40,008 nucleotides of DNA from Vicingaceae bacterium (GCA_029251425.1 JAQXDJ010000337.1:1-40008); one strand, 5' to 3'. Shown: positions 1 to 11,335, numbered from the stretch's first letter. Notes: generated from the sequence alone by a model not told the origin. Program-made: numbers and translations.

Positions 1-1
1 A

Positions 2-2032
2 ACTTTTGTAGGAGAGGTAATAAATAAAAGAAAAAATGAAGAAGTTTTTACTTCATTTCTTTCAGCCTCTATACTTTACGATGATGATAATAATATTATT
101 GGAACAATGGGTGTTTCAAGAGATATTTCAGAATTAAAAGAAGCAGAAGAACAGTTAATTGAAAGTGAAGAGAGATATAGAGACTTGTTTGAAAATGCTT
201 CTGATTTGATTCAAAGTTTAGATATGAATGGTAACATTTTATATGTAAATAAGGCTTGGAAAGAAACTTTAGGTTATTCAGAAGAAGATATAATAAACAA
301 GAATATATTTGATTTTATTCATAATGATTGTAAAGACAAATGTAAAAATCATTTTGAAAGTTTATTAAATAGTAACAAAGGAGAAGCTTTAGATATTTCA
401 TTTGAATTATTAACGAAAGACCTAAAGAAAGTTATTGTTAAAGGTAATGTTGGTTTGAGGTTTAAGGATGGAAAACCACAATCAACAAGAGGCATTTTAA
501 GAAATATTACTAAAGAAGAGTGGGAAAATTCATTACAAAGAACATATAATAATATTGCAAAAATTGTAACAGAAACAATTACTCCAGAAGAAACCTATGA
601 AAATATTAGAAGAGAATTAGGTAAAATAATAAATACAGATATTTTTATTATTTCTTATTTAATAGATAATGAAACAATATCTTTTCCTTATTATTTTGAA
701 GGTGAAAAAGGAATAATAGATAAAAAAGATAGAAAAAAAGGAGAAGGTATTAATGAATATTTTCTAACAAAAAAGAAACCACAATTATTAAAAAGAAAAG
801 AATTAGATAAAAATTTAGGTAAAGGAGAATATAAACTTTTAGGAACAAAATGTCTTTCTTTCATAGGTGTTCCGTTAAAAATTAAAAATAAAACAGTAGG
901 TGTGCTTTCTGTACAATCTTACAAAAATGAAAATGAATTTAGCAATAAAGATGTTGAAGTATTAGAGTTTATTTCTGGATTATTAGCCTTAACGGTTCAA
1001 AGAAAACAAGACGAAAATATTATATATAATCAGTCTGCAAAACTAAGATCAATAATAGAAAATAGTACACACCTTTTTTGGACTTATAACAAAGAAAAAG
1101 GAGTAACAACTTCAAACAAAAATTTTAATAATTATATTAAAAAAGCATATAATAAAGATGATATAACAAACAGTAAAGAAGAAAAAGTAAGGTATTCTGA
1201 CGAAAGTCAACATGATTTTTGGGATAAAAAATATAGTAAAACCTTTAAAGGTGAATCTCAATATTTTATTTCTACTAAAGAAGACGGTAAAGGAAATAAA
1301 ATAATTAAAGAAGTTTTTTTAAACCCTATTTATGATGAAAAAGGAAAAATAGTAGAGGTTTCAGGAATAGGTCATGACATAACAGAAAAAACATTATCAG
1401 AACAAAAACTTAAAGAATCGCTGTCAGAAAAAGAGGTTTTACTTAAAGAGGTTCACCATAGAGTTAAAAATAACCTACAAGTAATATCAAGTATTTTAAA
1501 TTTACAATCATCTTATGTTAAAGATGAAAATACATTAAATATTTTAAGAGAAAGTCAGAATAGAATAAAGTCAATGTCTTTTATTCATGAGAGCTTATAT
1601 AAAACAGATGATTTTTCTAAAATTAACTTTTCTGAATATATTTCTTCTTTGTCTAAAAATTTAGTACATTCATACGGTATTTATTCAGATTTAGTAGAAT
1701 TAGAAACCAATTTAGAAGAGGTTTATTTAAACTTAGACCTATCAATTCCATGTGGTTTAATAATTAATGAATTAGTTTCAAATGCACTGAAATATGCCTT
1801 TTCAGAAGACAGGAAAGGAATAATTAAGATTGATTTGTTTGAAAAAAACGATTTAATTAATTTAATTGTACAAGATAATGGCTTAGGTTTGCCAAAAGAT
1901 ATAAACTATAAAGAAACTGAATCTTTAGGTTTACAGTTAGTGATGACTTTAGCTGAACAAATTGATGCAAAAGTTGAATTAAACAACACAAAAGGAGCAA
2001 AATATACGATCATATTTAAAAAAGAACAATAA
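2..2032 (+). CDS. PAS/GAF sensor histidine kinase, HisKA_2-type (5' truncated by window start)
   Basis: Frame is open upstream of the listed ATG at 107 to base 2 (TFVGEVINKRKNEEVFTSFLSASILYDDDNNIIGTMGVSRDI, PAS-like). EVHHRVKNNLQVISSILNLQSSYV matches a HisKA_2 box, with a C-terminal HATPase. Confidence 0.85.
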   Translation, partial: TFVGEVINKRKNEEVFTSFLSASILYDDDNNIIGTMGVSRDISELKEAEEQLIESEERYRDLFENASDLIQSLDMNGNILYVNKAWKETLGYSEEDIINKNIFDFIHNDCKDKCKNHFESLLNSNKGEALDISFELLTKDLKKVIVKGNVGLRFKDGKPQSTRGILRNITKEEWENSLQRTYNNIAKIVTETITPEETYENIRRELGKIINTDIFIISYLIDNETISFPYYFEGEKGIIDKKDRKKGEGINEYFLTKKKPQLLKRKELDKNLGKGEYKLLGTKCLSFIGVPLKIKNKTVGVLSVQSYKNENEFSNKDVEVLEFISGLLALTVQRKQDENIIYNQSAKLRSIIENSTHLFWTYNKEKGVTTSNKNFNNYIKKAYNKDDITNSKEEKVRYSDESQHDFWDKKYSKTFKGESQYFISTKEDGKGNKIIKEVFLNPIYDEKGKIVEVSGIGHDITEKTLSEQKLKESLSEKEVLLKEVHHRVKNNLQVISSILNLQSSYVKDENTLNILRESQNRIKSMSFIHESLYKTDDFSKINFSEYISSLSKNLVHSYGIYSDLVELETNLEEVYLNLDLSIPCGLIINELVSNALKYAFSEDRKGIIKIDLFEKNDLINLIVQDNGLGLPKDINYKETESLGLQLVMTLAEQIDAKVELNNTKGAKYTIIFKKEQ

Positions 2033-2784
2033 TGTCGAAAAACAACATACTGGTTATAGAAGATGAAGCAATTGTTTCAAAAGATATTCAACAAAGCCTT
2101 AAAAAATTAGGTTATAATATTGTTGGTTCTGCGGCAACTGGAGAAAAAGCAGTTGTTTTAGCATTAGAAACTAAACCAGATTTAGTTTTAATGGACATTA
2201 TGCTTAAAGGAGAAATGAGCGGAATTGATGCTGCTGAACAAATCAGAGAAAAACTATCTATTCCTGTTATATATTTAACTGCTTACGCTGACGAAAGCAC
2301 TTTGGCAAAAGCAAAAGTTACTGAGCCTTATGGATACATTATTAAACCATTTAAAGAGGTTGATTTGCACACATCAATAGAAATGGCACTTTATAAACAT
2401 TCTAAAGAAAGAGAAGTTATTAAAGAGCGTGATTTTCTATATTCTGTTGTTGAAAACCAGAGTGCTGAAGGAGTTATTTTTGTAAAATCGAACTCTAGGC
2501 TGGTTAAGGTAAAAACGAGCAGTATTTTGTTTGTAGAAGCTTTAAAAGACTATGTTGTTATAAACGTAGATGATGTGAAATATACGATACACTCAACAAT
2601 GAAAGATATTCAGAAAAAACTTCCTGCAAGCGAGTTTCAAAGAATACACAGGTCTTATATTGTTCGTTTAGATAAAATTATAGCAATTGAACAACCAAAC
2701 GTTGTTATAGAAGGGGGTAAAAAACTTTTACCTATAGGTGGCTCTTACAAAGAAGAGCTTTTTAAAAGAATAAACTTAGTTTAA
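2032..2784 (+). CDS. LytTR-family response regulator (REC + LytTR)
   Basis: ILVIEDEAIVSKDIQ receiver, VLMDIMLKGEMSG phospho-site, LytTR tail (FQRIHRSYIVRLDKI). Start overlaps the kinase stop. Confidence 0.9.
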   Translation: MSKNNILVIEDEAIVSKDIQQSLKKLGYNIVGSAATGEKAVVLALETKPDLVLMDIMLKGEMSGIDAAEQIREKLSIPVIYLTAYADESTLAKAKVTEPYGYIIKPFKEVDLHTSIEMALYKHSKEREVIKERDFLYSVVENQSAEGVIFVKSNSRLVKVKTSSILFVEALKDYVVINVDDVKYTIHSTMKDIQKKLPASEFQRIHRSYIVRLDKIIAIEQPNVVIEGGKKLLPIGGSYKEELFKRINLV

Positions 2785-2787
2785 ACT

Positions 2788-3540
2788 TTATTTTCTATTT
2801 ATATAAAAAGAATTTGCTTGTGACAATGATGTTACAATCAAATCGTTTATACATAAGTTTTTAGGAAGTGTCGCAACATAAAAAATAATAGAAGCAATAT
2901 CTTCAGCAGTCATAGGTTCATAACCTGCATAAACTTCTTTTGCTTTTTCAACGTCCCCGTGAAGCCTTACTTCTGAAAATTCTGTTTCTGCAGCACCTGG
3001 AGAAACTTGACTAACTTTTATACCGTGTTCTAACAACTCTATACGCATGGCTTTAGATATGGCATTTACAGCGTGTTTTGTAGCACAATAAACATTGCCA
3101 TTCATATAAACTTCTTTGCCTGCAGTAGAGCCTATATTTATAATATGACCTTCTTTATTTTGAATCATTAAAGGCATAATAGCCTTAGAAACATACAACA
3201 ATCCTTTAACGTTGGTATCAATCATTTTATCCCAATCATCAAGAGCGCCATCTTGAATTTTATTTATACCACTAGCCAGACCAGCATTGTTTATTAAAAT
3301 ATCAATTACTTTATTTTCTAAACTATTGATTGCCGCAACAACCTCATCATTATTTCTAACATCGAAGCAGAGTGAGGTAACTTTTACATTATGTTCCAAT
3401 TTTAGTTGTTTTGATAAAGTATTTAATAGTTCTTGTCTTCTTCCGGTAATGATTACATTATCACCATTCCCTGCAAAAATTTCAGCTGTTGCTTTGCCAA
3501 AGCCAGAAGTAGCTCCTGTAATAAAAACTGTTTTAGCCAT
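2788..3540 (-). CDS. SDR family NAD(P)-dependent oxidoreductase (YdfG-like)
   Basis: FITGATSGFGKATAE Rossmann motif, NNAGLA, YCATKHAV active site. Confidence 0.9.
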   Translation of the reverse strand: MAKTVFITGATSGFGKATAEIFAGNGDNVIITGRRQELLNTLSKQLKLEHNVKVTSLCFDVRNNDEVVAAINSLENKVIDILINNAGLASGINKIQDGALDDWDKMIDTNVKGLLYVSKAIMPLMIQNKEGHIINIGSTAGKEVYMNGNVYCATKHAVNAISKAMRIELLEHGIKVSQVSPGAAETEFSEVRLHGDVEKAKEVYAGYEPMTAEDIASIIFYVATLPKNLCINDLIVTSLSQANSFYINRK

Positions 3541-6113
3541 TACTTTATTTCTTTTAATGCGTTAGCTATTAATGTTTTTAAATGAGCTTTATGCGCTTTT
3601 GTAGAAACATTTCCAGCTCCATTTCCAGCCATTTTTTCAATTTGTTTTAAATTATAAATAGCCATAGATTGAGCTGCAGAAACATACCTTTTACTTCTTG
3701 GGCCAACAATCATACTAATTAATTTTTTAGTATAGCTAACCTGCAAGTTTTGTCTAAAAGAATTTACATTGCTAGAAATGTCGGCCTTAAAAACAGCATT
3801 ATTTAGGTCTGTCATCATTGTTGACAGACTATACTCGTTTCCATATAATTCAGAATCAACCAACCTTTGTGTGGTGTTGTAATGTAAAATATGAGCCAAT
3901 ACGTTTTTTTGATAAGTTAAAACCTGATTGTGAATTTTTGGATCTTCAGGCCCTCTAAAAAAATTATAACCTCTTCTTTGTAAGGCCAAATAATTATATA
4001 ATTCATTTGGCGCATTAAAAGCATCTGGAGCAAAAACATATTTTTCTAGTGTTTTCATTGCTCTTTTTTGGTCTGCCAAACTAACAGGGGTATATGGCTT
4101 TGTTTCACCTTTTTGACCAACCATTGCTCTATCAACATAAACACCCCCAATAAATCTTGAAACAACCCCTGCTGCAGTTGCTCGTTGTCCGCTTAAAACG
4201 TAATAAACCCTTCGTAGCTCTTGGTAAGACTCTCCACCAACAGAAAACTTAGTTTTTACACTTTTCATCATTTCATCAATCAACTCAAAAATATTGTTAG
4301 AGTATGTTATTTGATCATTAGATAAATCTCCAATCATAACCCTTGGATCAATTGCTTTTCCTGGAGCACGCATGTCATCAGCATCATTTCCAAAGATCAG
4401 TTCTGGCTCTGTAGACCTTGACAGTAAATCATTTTTTTCTTTTTCAGACTTAAAAGGAGTATAACCAAACTGAATTGCCCACACATCATAAGGCCCAACA
4501 GCAACATCTACATACTGTCCCTGTTTACTTCTATCCTTAGTTAGATTAATAGCCGCATAATCCATTACAGATCCTGTAAGACACTTTCCTTTAATAAAAC
4601 TAGCATCTGCTAATTGTTCTGGAGAAAACAGCTGACTTGCTTTCATATTATGATTTAAACCTAATGTATGACCAACTTCATGCATTATTAATGCAATCAT
4701 TGCTTCTTCTTTCATTTTTTTAAGCTCTACATCAGAAGCTCCTTGTGCTGTTAAAATAGCATTTCCAAACATGGTATTTTCATGCATTACATGTCCTAAA
4801 GAACAAGTTGCTTTATGTATATCATTTTCAAATAATGGAGCTTCAAATTCTTTTTCTAAAGAAGCGAGGTTAAAAATTTTGTCATACATCACTCTATTAG
4901 TAAAGTGAACAAATTCTAACATAACATCTGCACCTAAAATTTCTCCAGTTCTTGGGTTAACAAAACTCGGTCCATAACCTCCAAAAGGAGCTCTAGGAGA
5001 TGATGTCCATCTTAATACATTGTAACGAATATCTCCTGCATCCCACTCTGCATCATCTGGTTGCATTTTAACCTCAACAGCATTTTTAAAACCAGCTTTT
5101 TCAAAAGCAACATTCCATTGTAAAACGGCATTTTTAATAGTTTCTCTCCATTCTACTGGTGTGGAGTTTTCCATCCACCAAGTAATAGGTTTTACTGGTT
5201 CAGAAATTGCAGCATTAGGATCTTTCTTTTTTAAATTCCAACGATGAACTAAATCTCTGTATGGAGATGAACTTGTTGAGGTCATATCCGTTACTTGAGT
5301 CATAAAATAACCAACACGAGGATCATCCATTAACGGTTCATAATCGTTCTCAGGCATTTTTATTAAGCTATGATAAATCTTTACACTTACATTTCTTCCA
5401 TCAGAAACAGCTCTAGACCCACCATTTAATACAGATCCTTTAGAATAAATATATTCAATAGCTAAGTCTGTATTTTCAGGATAATTTCTGATGGCATTAA
5501 TCTTTGTTTTTTCTTTATTTAAAGCACCTAAAGTAAAAGCCATTGGAGACTGTTTAGGATATCTTGGTGGCTTAACTTGAGAAAGAGTTTCCTTTAAAAA
5601 AAGGTTGTCAGCATTAATTAAATATAAACCACTATCAGCTGCTTCAATTTTTAAACTTGCCATTGTACCTTCACTTAAATTTGCATTAGCAGATTTAGAA
5701 AGAGCACTATTTGGATCAAAATAAGAAGAAGTGTTCTGTGTAATAAACTCTATTTTATTAAAATATTTTTGAATTCTAAAGACTTTAGACCCGCGGTAAG
5801 CACCTCTAAAAGAACCTGCCTCTAAAACACCATCGGCTATTTGGCTAAAATAAATAAACTCATTATTAAGTTGATCTTCACTAACAACCATTTTGATAGA
5901 TCCTGTAATGGTATCTTGATATATAGTAAAAAGACCATCTATTTTTTTACTTTTCTTGGTAACTTCAGAAATCTTTTTTAAAGCTGTTTTATCCTTTTTT
6001 GGAGCTTCAGTTTTTCCTTTTTTACCCTTTTTTTTCTTTTGTGCAACGGCATTACTGCTTGTTAAAAAAAGAAAGGAAATTAATGCAATTCCGGTAAGTT
6101 TTAAAATTCTCAT
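3540..6113 (-). CDS. Secreted zinc-dependent metalloprotease (DUF5117/DUF4953-like)
   Basis: Signal peptide MRILKLTGIALISFLFLTSSNAVAQ; HEVGHTLGLNHN metzincin-like zinc motif; whole-protein family resemblance. Confidence 0.88.
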   Translation of the reverse strand: MRILKLTGIALISFLFLTSSNAVAQKKKKGKKGKTEAPKKDKTALKKISEVTKKSKKIDGLFTIYQDTITGSIKMVVSEDQLNNEFIYFSQIADGVLEAGSFRGAYRGSKVFRIQKYFNKIEFITQNTSSYFDPNSALSKSANANLSEGTMASLKIEAADSGLYLINADNLFLKETLSQVKPPRYPKQSPMAFTLGALNKEKTKINAIRNYPENTDLAIEYIYSKGSVLNGGSRAVSDGRNVSVKIYHSLIKMPENDYEPLMDDPRVGYFMTQVTDMTSTSSSPYRDLVHRWNLKKKDPNAAISEPVKPITWWMENSTPVEWRETIKNAVLQWNVAFEKAGFKNAVEVKMQPDDAEWDAGDIRYNVLRWTSSPRAPFGGYGPSFVNPRTGEILGADVMLEFVHFTNRVMYDKIFNLASLEKEFEAPLFENDIHKATCSLGHVMHENTMFGNAILTAQGASDVELKKMKEEAMIALIMHEVGHTLGLNHNMKASQLFSPEQLADASFIKGKCLTGSVMDYAAINLTKDRSKQGQYVDVAVGPYDVWAIQFGYTPFKSEKEKNDLLSRSTEPELIFGNDADDMRAPGKAIDPRVMIGDLSNDQITYSNNIFELIDEMMKSVKTKFSVGGESYQELRRVYYVLSGQRATAAGVVSRFIGGVYVDRAMVGQKGETKPYTPVSLADQKRAMKTLEKYVFAPDAFNAPNELYNYLALQRRGYNFFRGPEDPKIHNQVLTYQKNVLAHILHYNTTQRLVDSELYGNEYSLSTMMTDLNNAVFKADISSNVNSFRQNLQVSYTKKLISMIVGPRSKRYVSAAQSMAIYNLKQIEKMAGNGAGNVSTKAHKAHLKTLIANALKEIK

Positions 6114-6139
6114 GTTGTTGTATTTTTAATAATCACGGT

Positions 6140-6169
6140 TAAAGATAATTATAAATATATATTGGTCAA
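6140..6169 (-). promoter_or_regulatory. Putative sigma-ABfr-type promoter of the metalloprotease/SDR unit
   Basis: Minus strand TTG-N19-TATCTTTA (one mismatch to TAnnTTTG), just upstream of the start at 6113. Confidence 0.5.
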
Positions 6170-6195
6170 TTAAAAAAGGATGAGCGGTTAAAGCT

Positions 6196-6567
6196 TTAGT
6201 AACTATTAAGGGATAAAAGAACAAGTGTACATGCAATTTCTGTTTCAATTCCTTTATCTTTTGCTAAACTTATCAATTCATCATTTTCTGTTCCAGGATT
6301 AAATATAATTCGTTTTGGTTGAATGGTGTTGATTATATATTCGTAATATTCTGGTTGGTTTTTAGCACCAACATAAAGGGTTACAGTGTCTATATTTTTT
6401 AATTCAGGTTTATTTAATAAAATCTCATAACCCTCAATTGTTCCTTTTCTTATTCCAACAGGAGAAACAGTATACCCCTTTTCTAAAAGCATTATCGCTG
6501 CTTTGTAAGAATACCTAACTGGTTTAGGGCTTGCCCCAAGTATTAGTGTCTTTTTCTTCATAGTCAA
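6196..6567 (-). CDS. CoA-binding domain protein
   Basis: KKTLILGASPKPVRYSYKAA...NPGTEND motifs of the small CoA-binding family. Confidence 0.85.
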   Translation of the reverse strand: MTMKKKTLILGASPKPVRYSYKAAIMLLEKGYTVSPVGIRKGTIEGYEILLNKPELKNIDTVTLYVGAKNQPEYYEYIINTIQPKRIIFNPGTENDELISLAKDKGIETEIACTLVLLSLNSY

Positions 6568-6612
6568 ATTTAGTTATAATTGAGATTTGTGGCTGTCATT
6601 TTTCAGAGAAAC

Positions 6613-6643
6613 AAAAAAAGCCCCGAATAATCGAGGCTTTTTT
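6613..6643 (-). terminator. Rho-independent terminator after sdhB
   Basis: AAAAAAGCCCCGAATAATCGAGGCTTTTTT hairpin with T/A tracts on both sides, between sdhB and the CoA-binding gene. Confidence 0.75.
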
Positions 6644-6659
6644 AAATATGTAGTGTTTT

Positions 6660-7412
6660 TTATTTTTCTGAAGAAGTAGAAGCATTAAGATACTCCTTGT
6701 TCATTCTAGCAATAAACTCTAATGAAATTCCTTTCGGACATTCAACTTCACATGCTCCTGTGTTAGTACAGTTTCCAAAACCCTCTTGATCCATTTGGTC
6801 TACCATGTTTAAAACACGTTCTTTGCGCTCAACCTGACCTTGTGGTAAGTAGGAGTATTGAGATACCTTAGCAGCAACAAATAACATTGCAGAAGAGTTT
6901 TTACAAGTTGCAACACAAGCACCACAACCAATACAAGTTGCAGCATCCATTGCTTTATCAGCCATTGGCTTAGGAATTGGTAATGCATTTGCATCTTGAG
7001 TGTTTCCCGAAGTGTTGACCGAGATAAATCCTCCTGCTTGTTGAATTCTGTCAAAAGAACCCCTATCAACGACTAAATCTTTTAATACAGGAAATGCCTT
7101 AGATCTGAAAGGTTCAATATGCACCGTTTCACCATCTTTAAACATTCTCATGTGTAACTGACAAGTAGTTACTTTTCTATCTGGCCCGTGAGCTTCACCA
7201 TTTATGTATAAAGAGCACATTCCACAAATACCTTCTCTACAATCATGATCGAAAGCAACAGGTTCTATTCCTTGAGTAATTAGCTGCTCGTTTAAAACAT
7301 CTAACATTTCTAAAAAAGAAGCGTGCTCAGAAATTCCTGTTACAGGATAAGTAACCAAACCACCCTTATCTTCTTTGTTTTTTTGTCTCCAAACTTTTAA
7401 CGTTAAATTCAT
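6660..7412 (-). CDS. sdhB: Succinate dehydrogenase/fumarate reductase iron-sulfur subunit
   Basis: [20 protein letters not shown] [2Fe-2S] motif; [13 protein letters not shown] and [15 protein letters not shown] clusters; next to sdhA. Confidence 0.95.
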   Translation of the reverse strand: MNLTLKVWRQKNKEDKGGLVTYPVTGISEHASFLEMLDVLNEQLITQGIEPVAFDHDCREGICGMCSLYINGEAHGPDRKVTTCQLHMRMFKDGETVHIEPFRSKAFPVLKDLVVDRGSFDRIQQAGGFISVNTSGNTQDANALPIPKPMADKAMDAATCIGCGACVATCKNSSAMLFVAAKVSQYSYLPQGQVERKERVLNMVDQMDQEGFGNCTNTGACEVECPKGISLEFIARMNKEYLNASTSSEK

Positions 7413-7422
7413 AGTCTTCTAA

Positions 7423-9438
7423 TTATTTGTAAGAACGTTGTTTTAGTTCAATATCATTAAATTCTAATTCTTCTTTGTGCATCACTGCTTCTCTTGGGTC
7501 TCCTTTGTATTCCCATGCAGCTACGTAAGCAAAATCTTTATCGTTTCTTTTTGCCTCGCCTTTTTGTTCTCCGTCTAACTCAACTGACTCTTCTCTAAAG
7601 TGGCCACCACAAGATTCTTCTCTTGCTAATGCATCTTTAGCAAATAATTCTCCAAGCTCTAAGAAATCAGCAACTCTAGTTGCTTTTTCTAATTCTGGGT
7701 TCAATTCGTTCATTCCTCCAGGAACACAAACATCTTTCCAAAACTCTTCACGGATTTGTTTGATTTCGTCCATTGCTTCAATTAATCCTTTTGCATTACG
7801 AGACATACCAACTTTATTCCACATTACTTCTCCTAATCTCTTATGGAAGTGATCTACAGACTTAGTTCCTTTAATGTTGATTAACTTTTCTAATTGATCT
7901 GTTACTTCTTTAGCAGCAGCATTAAATTCAGGGCTATCGGTTGGAATTGGCCCAGTTCTAATATCATCAGCTAAGTAATCACCAATTGTGTAAGGTAGTA
8001 CAAAATAACCATCAGCTAAACCTTGCATTAAGGCAGACGCTCCTAATCTGTTTGCTCCGTGATCAGAGAAATTTGCCTCACCAGCAGCGTAACATCCAGG
8101 AATAGTTGTCATTAAGTTATAATCACACCAGATACCACCCATTGTATAGTGCACAGCAGGATAAATCATCATTGGTGTTTTGTAAGGGTTTTCATCAATA
8201 ATCTTCTCGTACATTTGGAAAAGGTTACCGTATTTTTCTTCGATAACCCCCTCTCCTAATTCTAAAATTTTAGCATCGCCAGGATTGTGAAGCCCTAAAA
8301 CGTGAGCTTTTTCGTTTCCGTAACGGTTAATGGCAGATTTGAAATCTAAGTAAACAGCTTCTCCTGTTGCATTTACACCGTAACCAGCATCACATCTTTC
8401 TTTAGCAGCACGAGATGCAACATCTCTTGGCACTAAGTTTCCGAATGCAGGATATCTTCTTTCTAAGTAATAATCTCTTTCGTCTTCACCTAAATCAGTA
8501 GGCTTTTTTCTTCCCTCTCTAATAGCCATTACATCATCCATGTTTTTTGGCACCCAAATTCTACCATCATTTCTCAACGACTCAGACATTAGGGTTAACT
8601 TAGACTGGAAATCTCCAGCTCTAGGGACACATGTCGGATGAATTTGCGTATAACAAGGGTTTGCAAAGTAAGCTCCTTTTTTGTGAATTTTCCATGCAGC
8701 ACTTGCGTTAGATCCCATTGCATTGGTAGATAAGAAGAAAACGTTTCCGTAACCACCAGAAGCAATAACAACCGCGTGAGCAGAATGTTTTTCAATTTCT
8801 CCAGTAATCATATTACGAGCAATAATTCCTCTTGCTTTTCCATCAACCTTTACTATATCCATCATTTCATGACGGTTATACATGGTAATTTTTCCTTTAC
8901 CAATTTGTCTATTCATTGCAGAATAAGCACCTAATAAAAGTTGTTGTCCAGTTTGCCCTTTAGCGTAAAAAGTTCTTGAAACCAACACACCGCCAAAAGA
9001 ACGGTTGTCTAATAAACCACCATACTCTCTTGCAAAAGGAACTCCCTGTGCAACACACTGGTCAATAATATTTGTAGAAACCTCAGCTAAACGATATACG
9101 TTTGCTTCTCTAGCTCTGTAATCCCCTCCTTTAACCGTATCGTAAAATAAACGGTAAGTAGAATCTCCATCATTTTGATAGTTCTTTGCTGCATTAATTC
9201 CTCCTTGAGCAGCAATTGAGTGTGCTCTACGTGGAGAATCTTGATAAGCAAACGCTTTTACCTTATAACCCATTTCGGCTAAAGATGCAGCAGCAGCTCC
9301 ACCAGCCAATCCTGTTCCAACAACAATAATGTCGATATGACGTTTGTTGGCAGGGTTAACTAAGTTAATATCGTTTTTATGTTTTGTCCACTTATCTTTA
9401 ATTGGACCTTCTGGTGTTTTTGAATCTAATTTTGACAT
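7423..9438 (-). CDS. sdhA: Succinate dehydrogenase/fumarate reductase flavoprotein subunit
   Basis: [24 protein letters not shown] motif; [48 protein letters not shown]. Confidence 0.96.
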   Translation of the reverse strand: MSKLDSKTPEGPIKDKWTKHKNDINLVNPANKRHIDIIVVGTGLAGGAAAASLAEMGYKVKAFAYQDSPRRAHSIAAQGGINAAKNYQNDGDSTYRLFYDTVKGGDYRAREANVYRLAEVSTNIIDQCVAQGVPFAREYGGLLDNRSFGGVLVSRTFYAKGQTGQQLLLGAYSAMNRQIGKGKITMYNRHEMMDIVKVDGKARGIIARNMITGEIEKHSAHAVVIASGGYGNVFFLSTNAMGSNASAAWKIHKKGAYFANPCYTQIHPTCVPRAGDFQSKLTLMSESLRNDGRIWVPKNMDDVMAIREGRKKPTDLGEDERDYYLERRYPAFGNLVPRDVASRAAKERCDAGYGVNATGEAVYLDFKSAINRYGNEKAHVLGLHNPGDAKILELGEGVIEEKYGNLFQMYEKIIDENPYKTPMMIYPAVHYTMGGIWCDYNLMTTIPGCYAAGEANFSDHGANRLGASALMQGLADGYFVLPYTIGDYLADDIRTGPIPTDSPEFNAAAKEVTDQLEKLINIKGTKSVDHFHKRLGEVMWNKVGMSRNAKGLIEAMDEIKQIREEFWKDVCVPGGMNELNPELEKATRVADFLELGELFAKDALAREESCGGHFREESVELDGEQKGEAKRNDKDFAYVAAWEYKGDPREAVMHKEELEFNDIELKQRSYK

Positions 9439-9459
9439 ATTCTTTCTAAATAAAAAAGA

Positions 9460-10128
9460 TTAATGAGAACATAAATGGTGAAATACTGCTATAAAAATGA
9501 ATCCCAGAGGAACAACTATGGCAAATAAATAACCTAATTTTTTAATTAATGGAGTGTACTTTGTGTGGTTGAAACCAGCCGACTGAAAAGCTGACTGAAA
9601 ACCATGTAACAGGTGAAGCGCTAAAAAGACAAAAGAAACACAGTAAATAATTACCCTAATAGGATCTTCAAATTTGTGTACTAGGTGAGGAAAATATTTT
9701 GTAGGGTTATCCCAAATACCATCAACAAATTTATCTTGAATTTCTGGAATCCAAAAATCATAAAAGTGTAATCCTAAAAATAATAAAATCATGATTCCTG
9801 TAATTAACATGTTTCTGCTAATCCAAGAAGAGTTTTCGTTAGCCTTGTTCATTGCGTACTTAATTGGACGGGCAGCCTTGTTTTTTAGCTCTAAGTTTAT
9901 TCCCATACCCAAGTGAAATAATGTTCCAAACATTAAGACGGGCTGCATTAAAAACTGGATGATCCAATTAGTTCCCATAAAGTGAGAGGCCATGTTAAAT
10001 AAGTCTGCACTAAAAACAGACAAGAAATTAATAACAAAATGGAGTGTTAAAAATGTAATTAAGAAAAAGCCTGACAGAGCCATAAGCACCTTTCTACCAA
10101 CAGAAGAATTTGAAAATCCGTTACTCAT
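9460..10128 (-). CDS. sdhC: Succinate dehydrogenase cytochrome b subunit
   Basis: Five-helix membrane protein (SSVGRKVLMALSGFFLITFLTLHF), immediately upstream of sdhA on the same strand. Confidence 0.9.
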   Translation of the reverse strand: MSNGFSNSSVGRKVLMALSGFFLITFLTLHFVINFLSVFSADLFNMASHFMGTNWIIQFLMQPVLMFGTLFHLGMGINLELKNKAARPIKYAMNKANENSSWISRNMLITGIMILLFLGLHFYDFWIPEIQDKFVDGIWDNPTKYFPHLVHKFEDPIRVIIYCVSFVFLALHLLHGFQSAFQSAGFNHTKYTPLIKKLGYLFAIVVPLGFIFIAVFHHLCSH

Positions 10129-10159
10129 AATATTGTTTGTTTTTTAATAAATAGATGTA

Positions 10160-10189
10160 CAAATGTAAAAATTGTATGGGAGGTTACAA
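10160..10189 (-). promoter_or_regulatory. Promoter of the sdhCAB operon
   Basis: Minus strand TTG-N19-TACATTTG, a full match to the Bacteroidota TTG/TAnnTTTG architecture, upstream of sdhC. Confidence 0.7.
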
Positions 10190-10301
10190 GGTTTACATTC
10201 GCTTTTTTTGATGGGGAGCTTATTTAGAATCAATTAAAATATTCTTTTGTAAAACCTTTGACAGGGAATAAGTTTAAAATTGTTGAATTTAGCCTTGAAT
10301 T

Positions 10302-11330
10302 ATGAAAACATTACAAAAAGAACACAACAAACTGTCCGAGGCTTCTTTCCAAGTAAAAACACTTGAAAACACAAAAGAAATTAAGTTTTCGGAGAAACTT
10401 AAAGAGGCGGGGTTGTTCCCTTTAAAACCAACAAAAATAGAAACCCTTCAAATTAACCTAGGAAAGTTGTGTAACCAGATTTGTGAACACTGTCATGTAG
10501 ATGCTGGCCCTGATAGAAAGGAAATAATGATAAAAGAGGTTTTGTTGCAATGTTTGGAAGCGGCAAAAACACCTTCAATCCACACAGTAGATTTAACAGG
10601 AGGTGCTCCAGAGATGAATCCTGACTTTAGATGGTTTGTTTTGGAATTGTCCCAATTAGGAAAAAAAGTAATAGTAAGAAGTAATTTAACTATTTTGACT
10701 TATAAAAAGTATTTAGACATTCCTCAGTTTTATGCTGACAACAAGGTTACAGTTGTTTCTTCTATGCCTTGTTATTCAAAAGATAACGTAGATAAACAAA
10801 GAGGGAATGGTGTTTTTGAAAGGTCTATTCAAGCACTTCAAAAATTAAACGAAGTTGGTTATGGAAAAGACGGTTCGGGACTAGAGTTAGATTTGGTTTT
10901 TAATCCAGGAGGAGCATCTTTACCTCCAGAACAAAAAGCTTTAGAATTAGACTATAAAAGAGAGTTAAAAGAGCTTTTTAATGTTGAGTTTAATAATTTG
11001 TTTACAATAACAAACCTTCCTATTAGTCGGTTTTTAGACTTTCTTTTGAAAGAGGGGAAGTATGAGGACTACACGAATAAGTTAATAGAGTCTTTTAATC
11101 CGCTTGCTGCGAAAGAAGTTATGTGTAGAAATACAATTTCTGTTGGCTGGGATGGCAAACTTTTTGATTGTGATTTTAATCAAATGTTAGAATTAGGGGT
11201 CGCCTCCTCTTCACAAAACATAAAAGAATTTAATAATCTTGAATTAGAAAAAAGAGACATTATTTTAGGGCAACATTGTTATGGTTGTTCTGCGGGATCG
11301 GGATCAAGTTGCCAAGGCTCATTAGCATAG
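10302..11330 (+). CDS. arsS: ArsS-type arsenosugar biosynthesis radical SAM protein (DUF3641 C-terminus)
   Basis: CNQICEHC CX3CX2C radical SAM motif with HVDAGPDR; Cys-rich C-terminus CYGCSAGSGSSCQGSLA; adjacent DUF2064 glycosyltransferase. Confidence 0.85.
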   Translation: MKTLQKEHNKLSEASFQVKTLENTKEIKFSEKLKEAGLFPLKPTKIETLQINLGKLCNQICEHCHVDAGPDRKEIMIKEVLLQCLEAAKTPSIHTVDLTGGAPEMNPDFRWFVLELSQLGKKVIVRSNLTILTYKKYLDIPQFYADNKVTVVSSMPCYSKDNVDKQRGNGVFERSIQALQKLNEVGYGKDGSGLELDLVFNPGGASLPPEQKALELDYKRELKELFNVEFNNLFTITNLPISRFLDFLLKEGKYEDYTNKLIESFNPLAAKEVMCRNTISVGWDGKLFDCDFNQMLELGVASSSQNIKEFNNLELEKRDIILGQHCYGCSAGSGSSCQGSLA

Positions 11331-11335
11331 AAAAA

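Noticed and set aside
3287-3565. Plus-strand ORF opposite the SDR gene
   Set aside because: Shadow ORF on the strand opposite a conserved gene; extends into the metalloprotease stop region.
6809-7069. Alternative-frame ORFs in sdhB and sdhA (6809-7069, 8595-8795)
   Set aside because: Out-of-frame translations of strongly conserved SDH genes.
11255-11330. Selenocysteine in the ArsS C-terminus, as seen in some ArsS homologues
   Set aside because: The relevant positions are TGT/TGC Cys codons and no in-frame TGA precedes the normal TAG stop.
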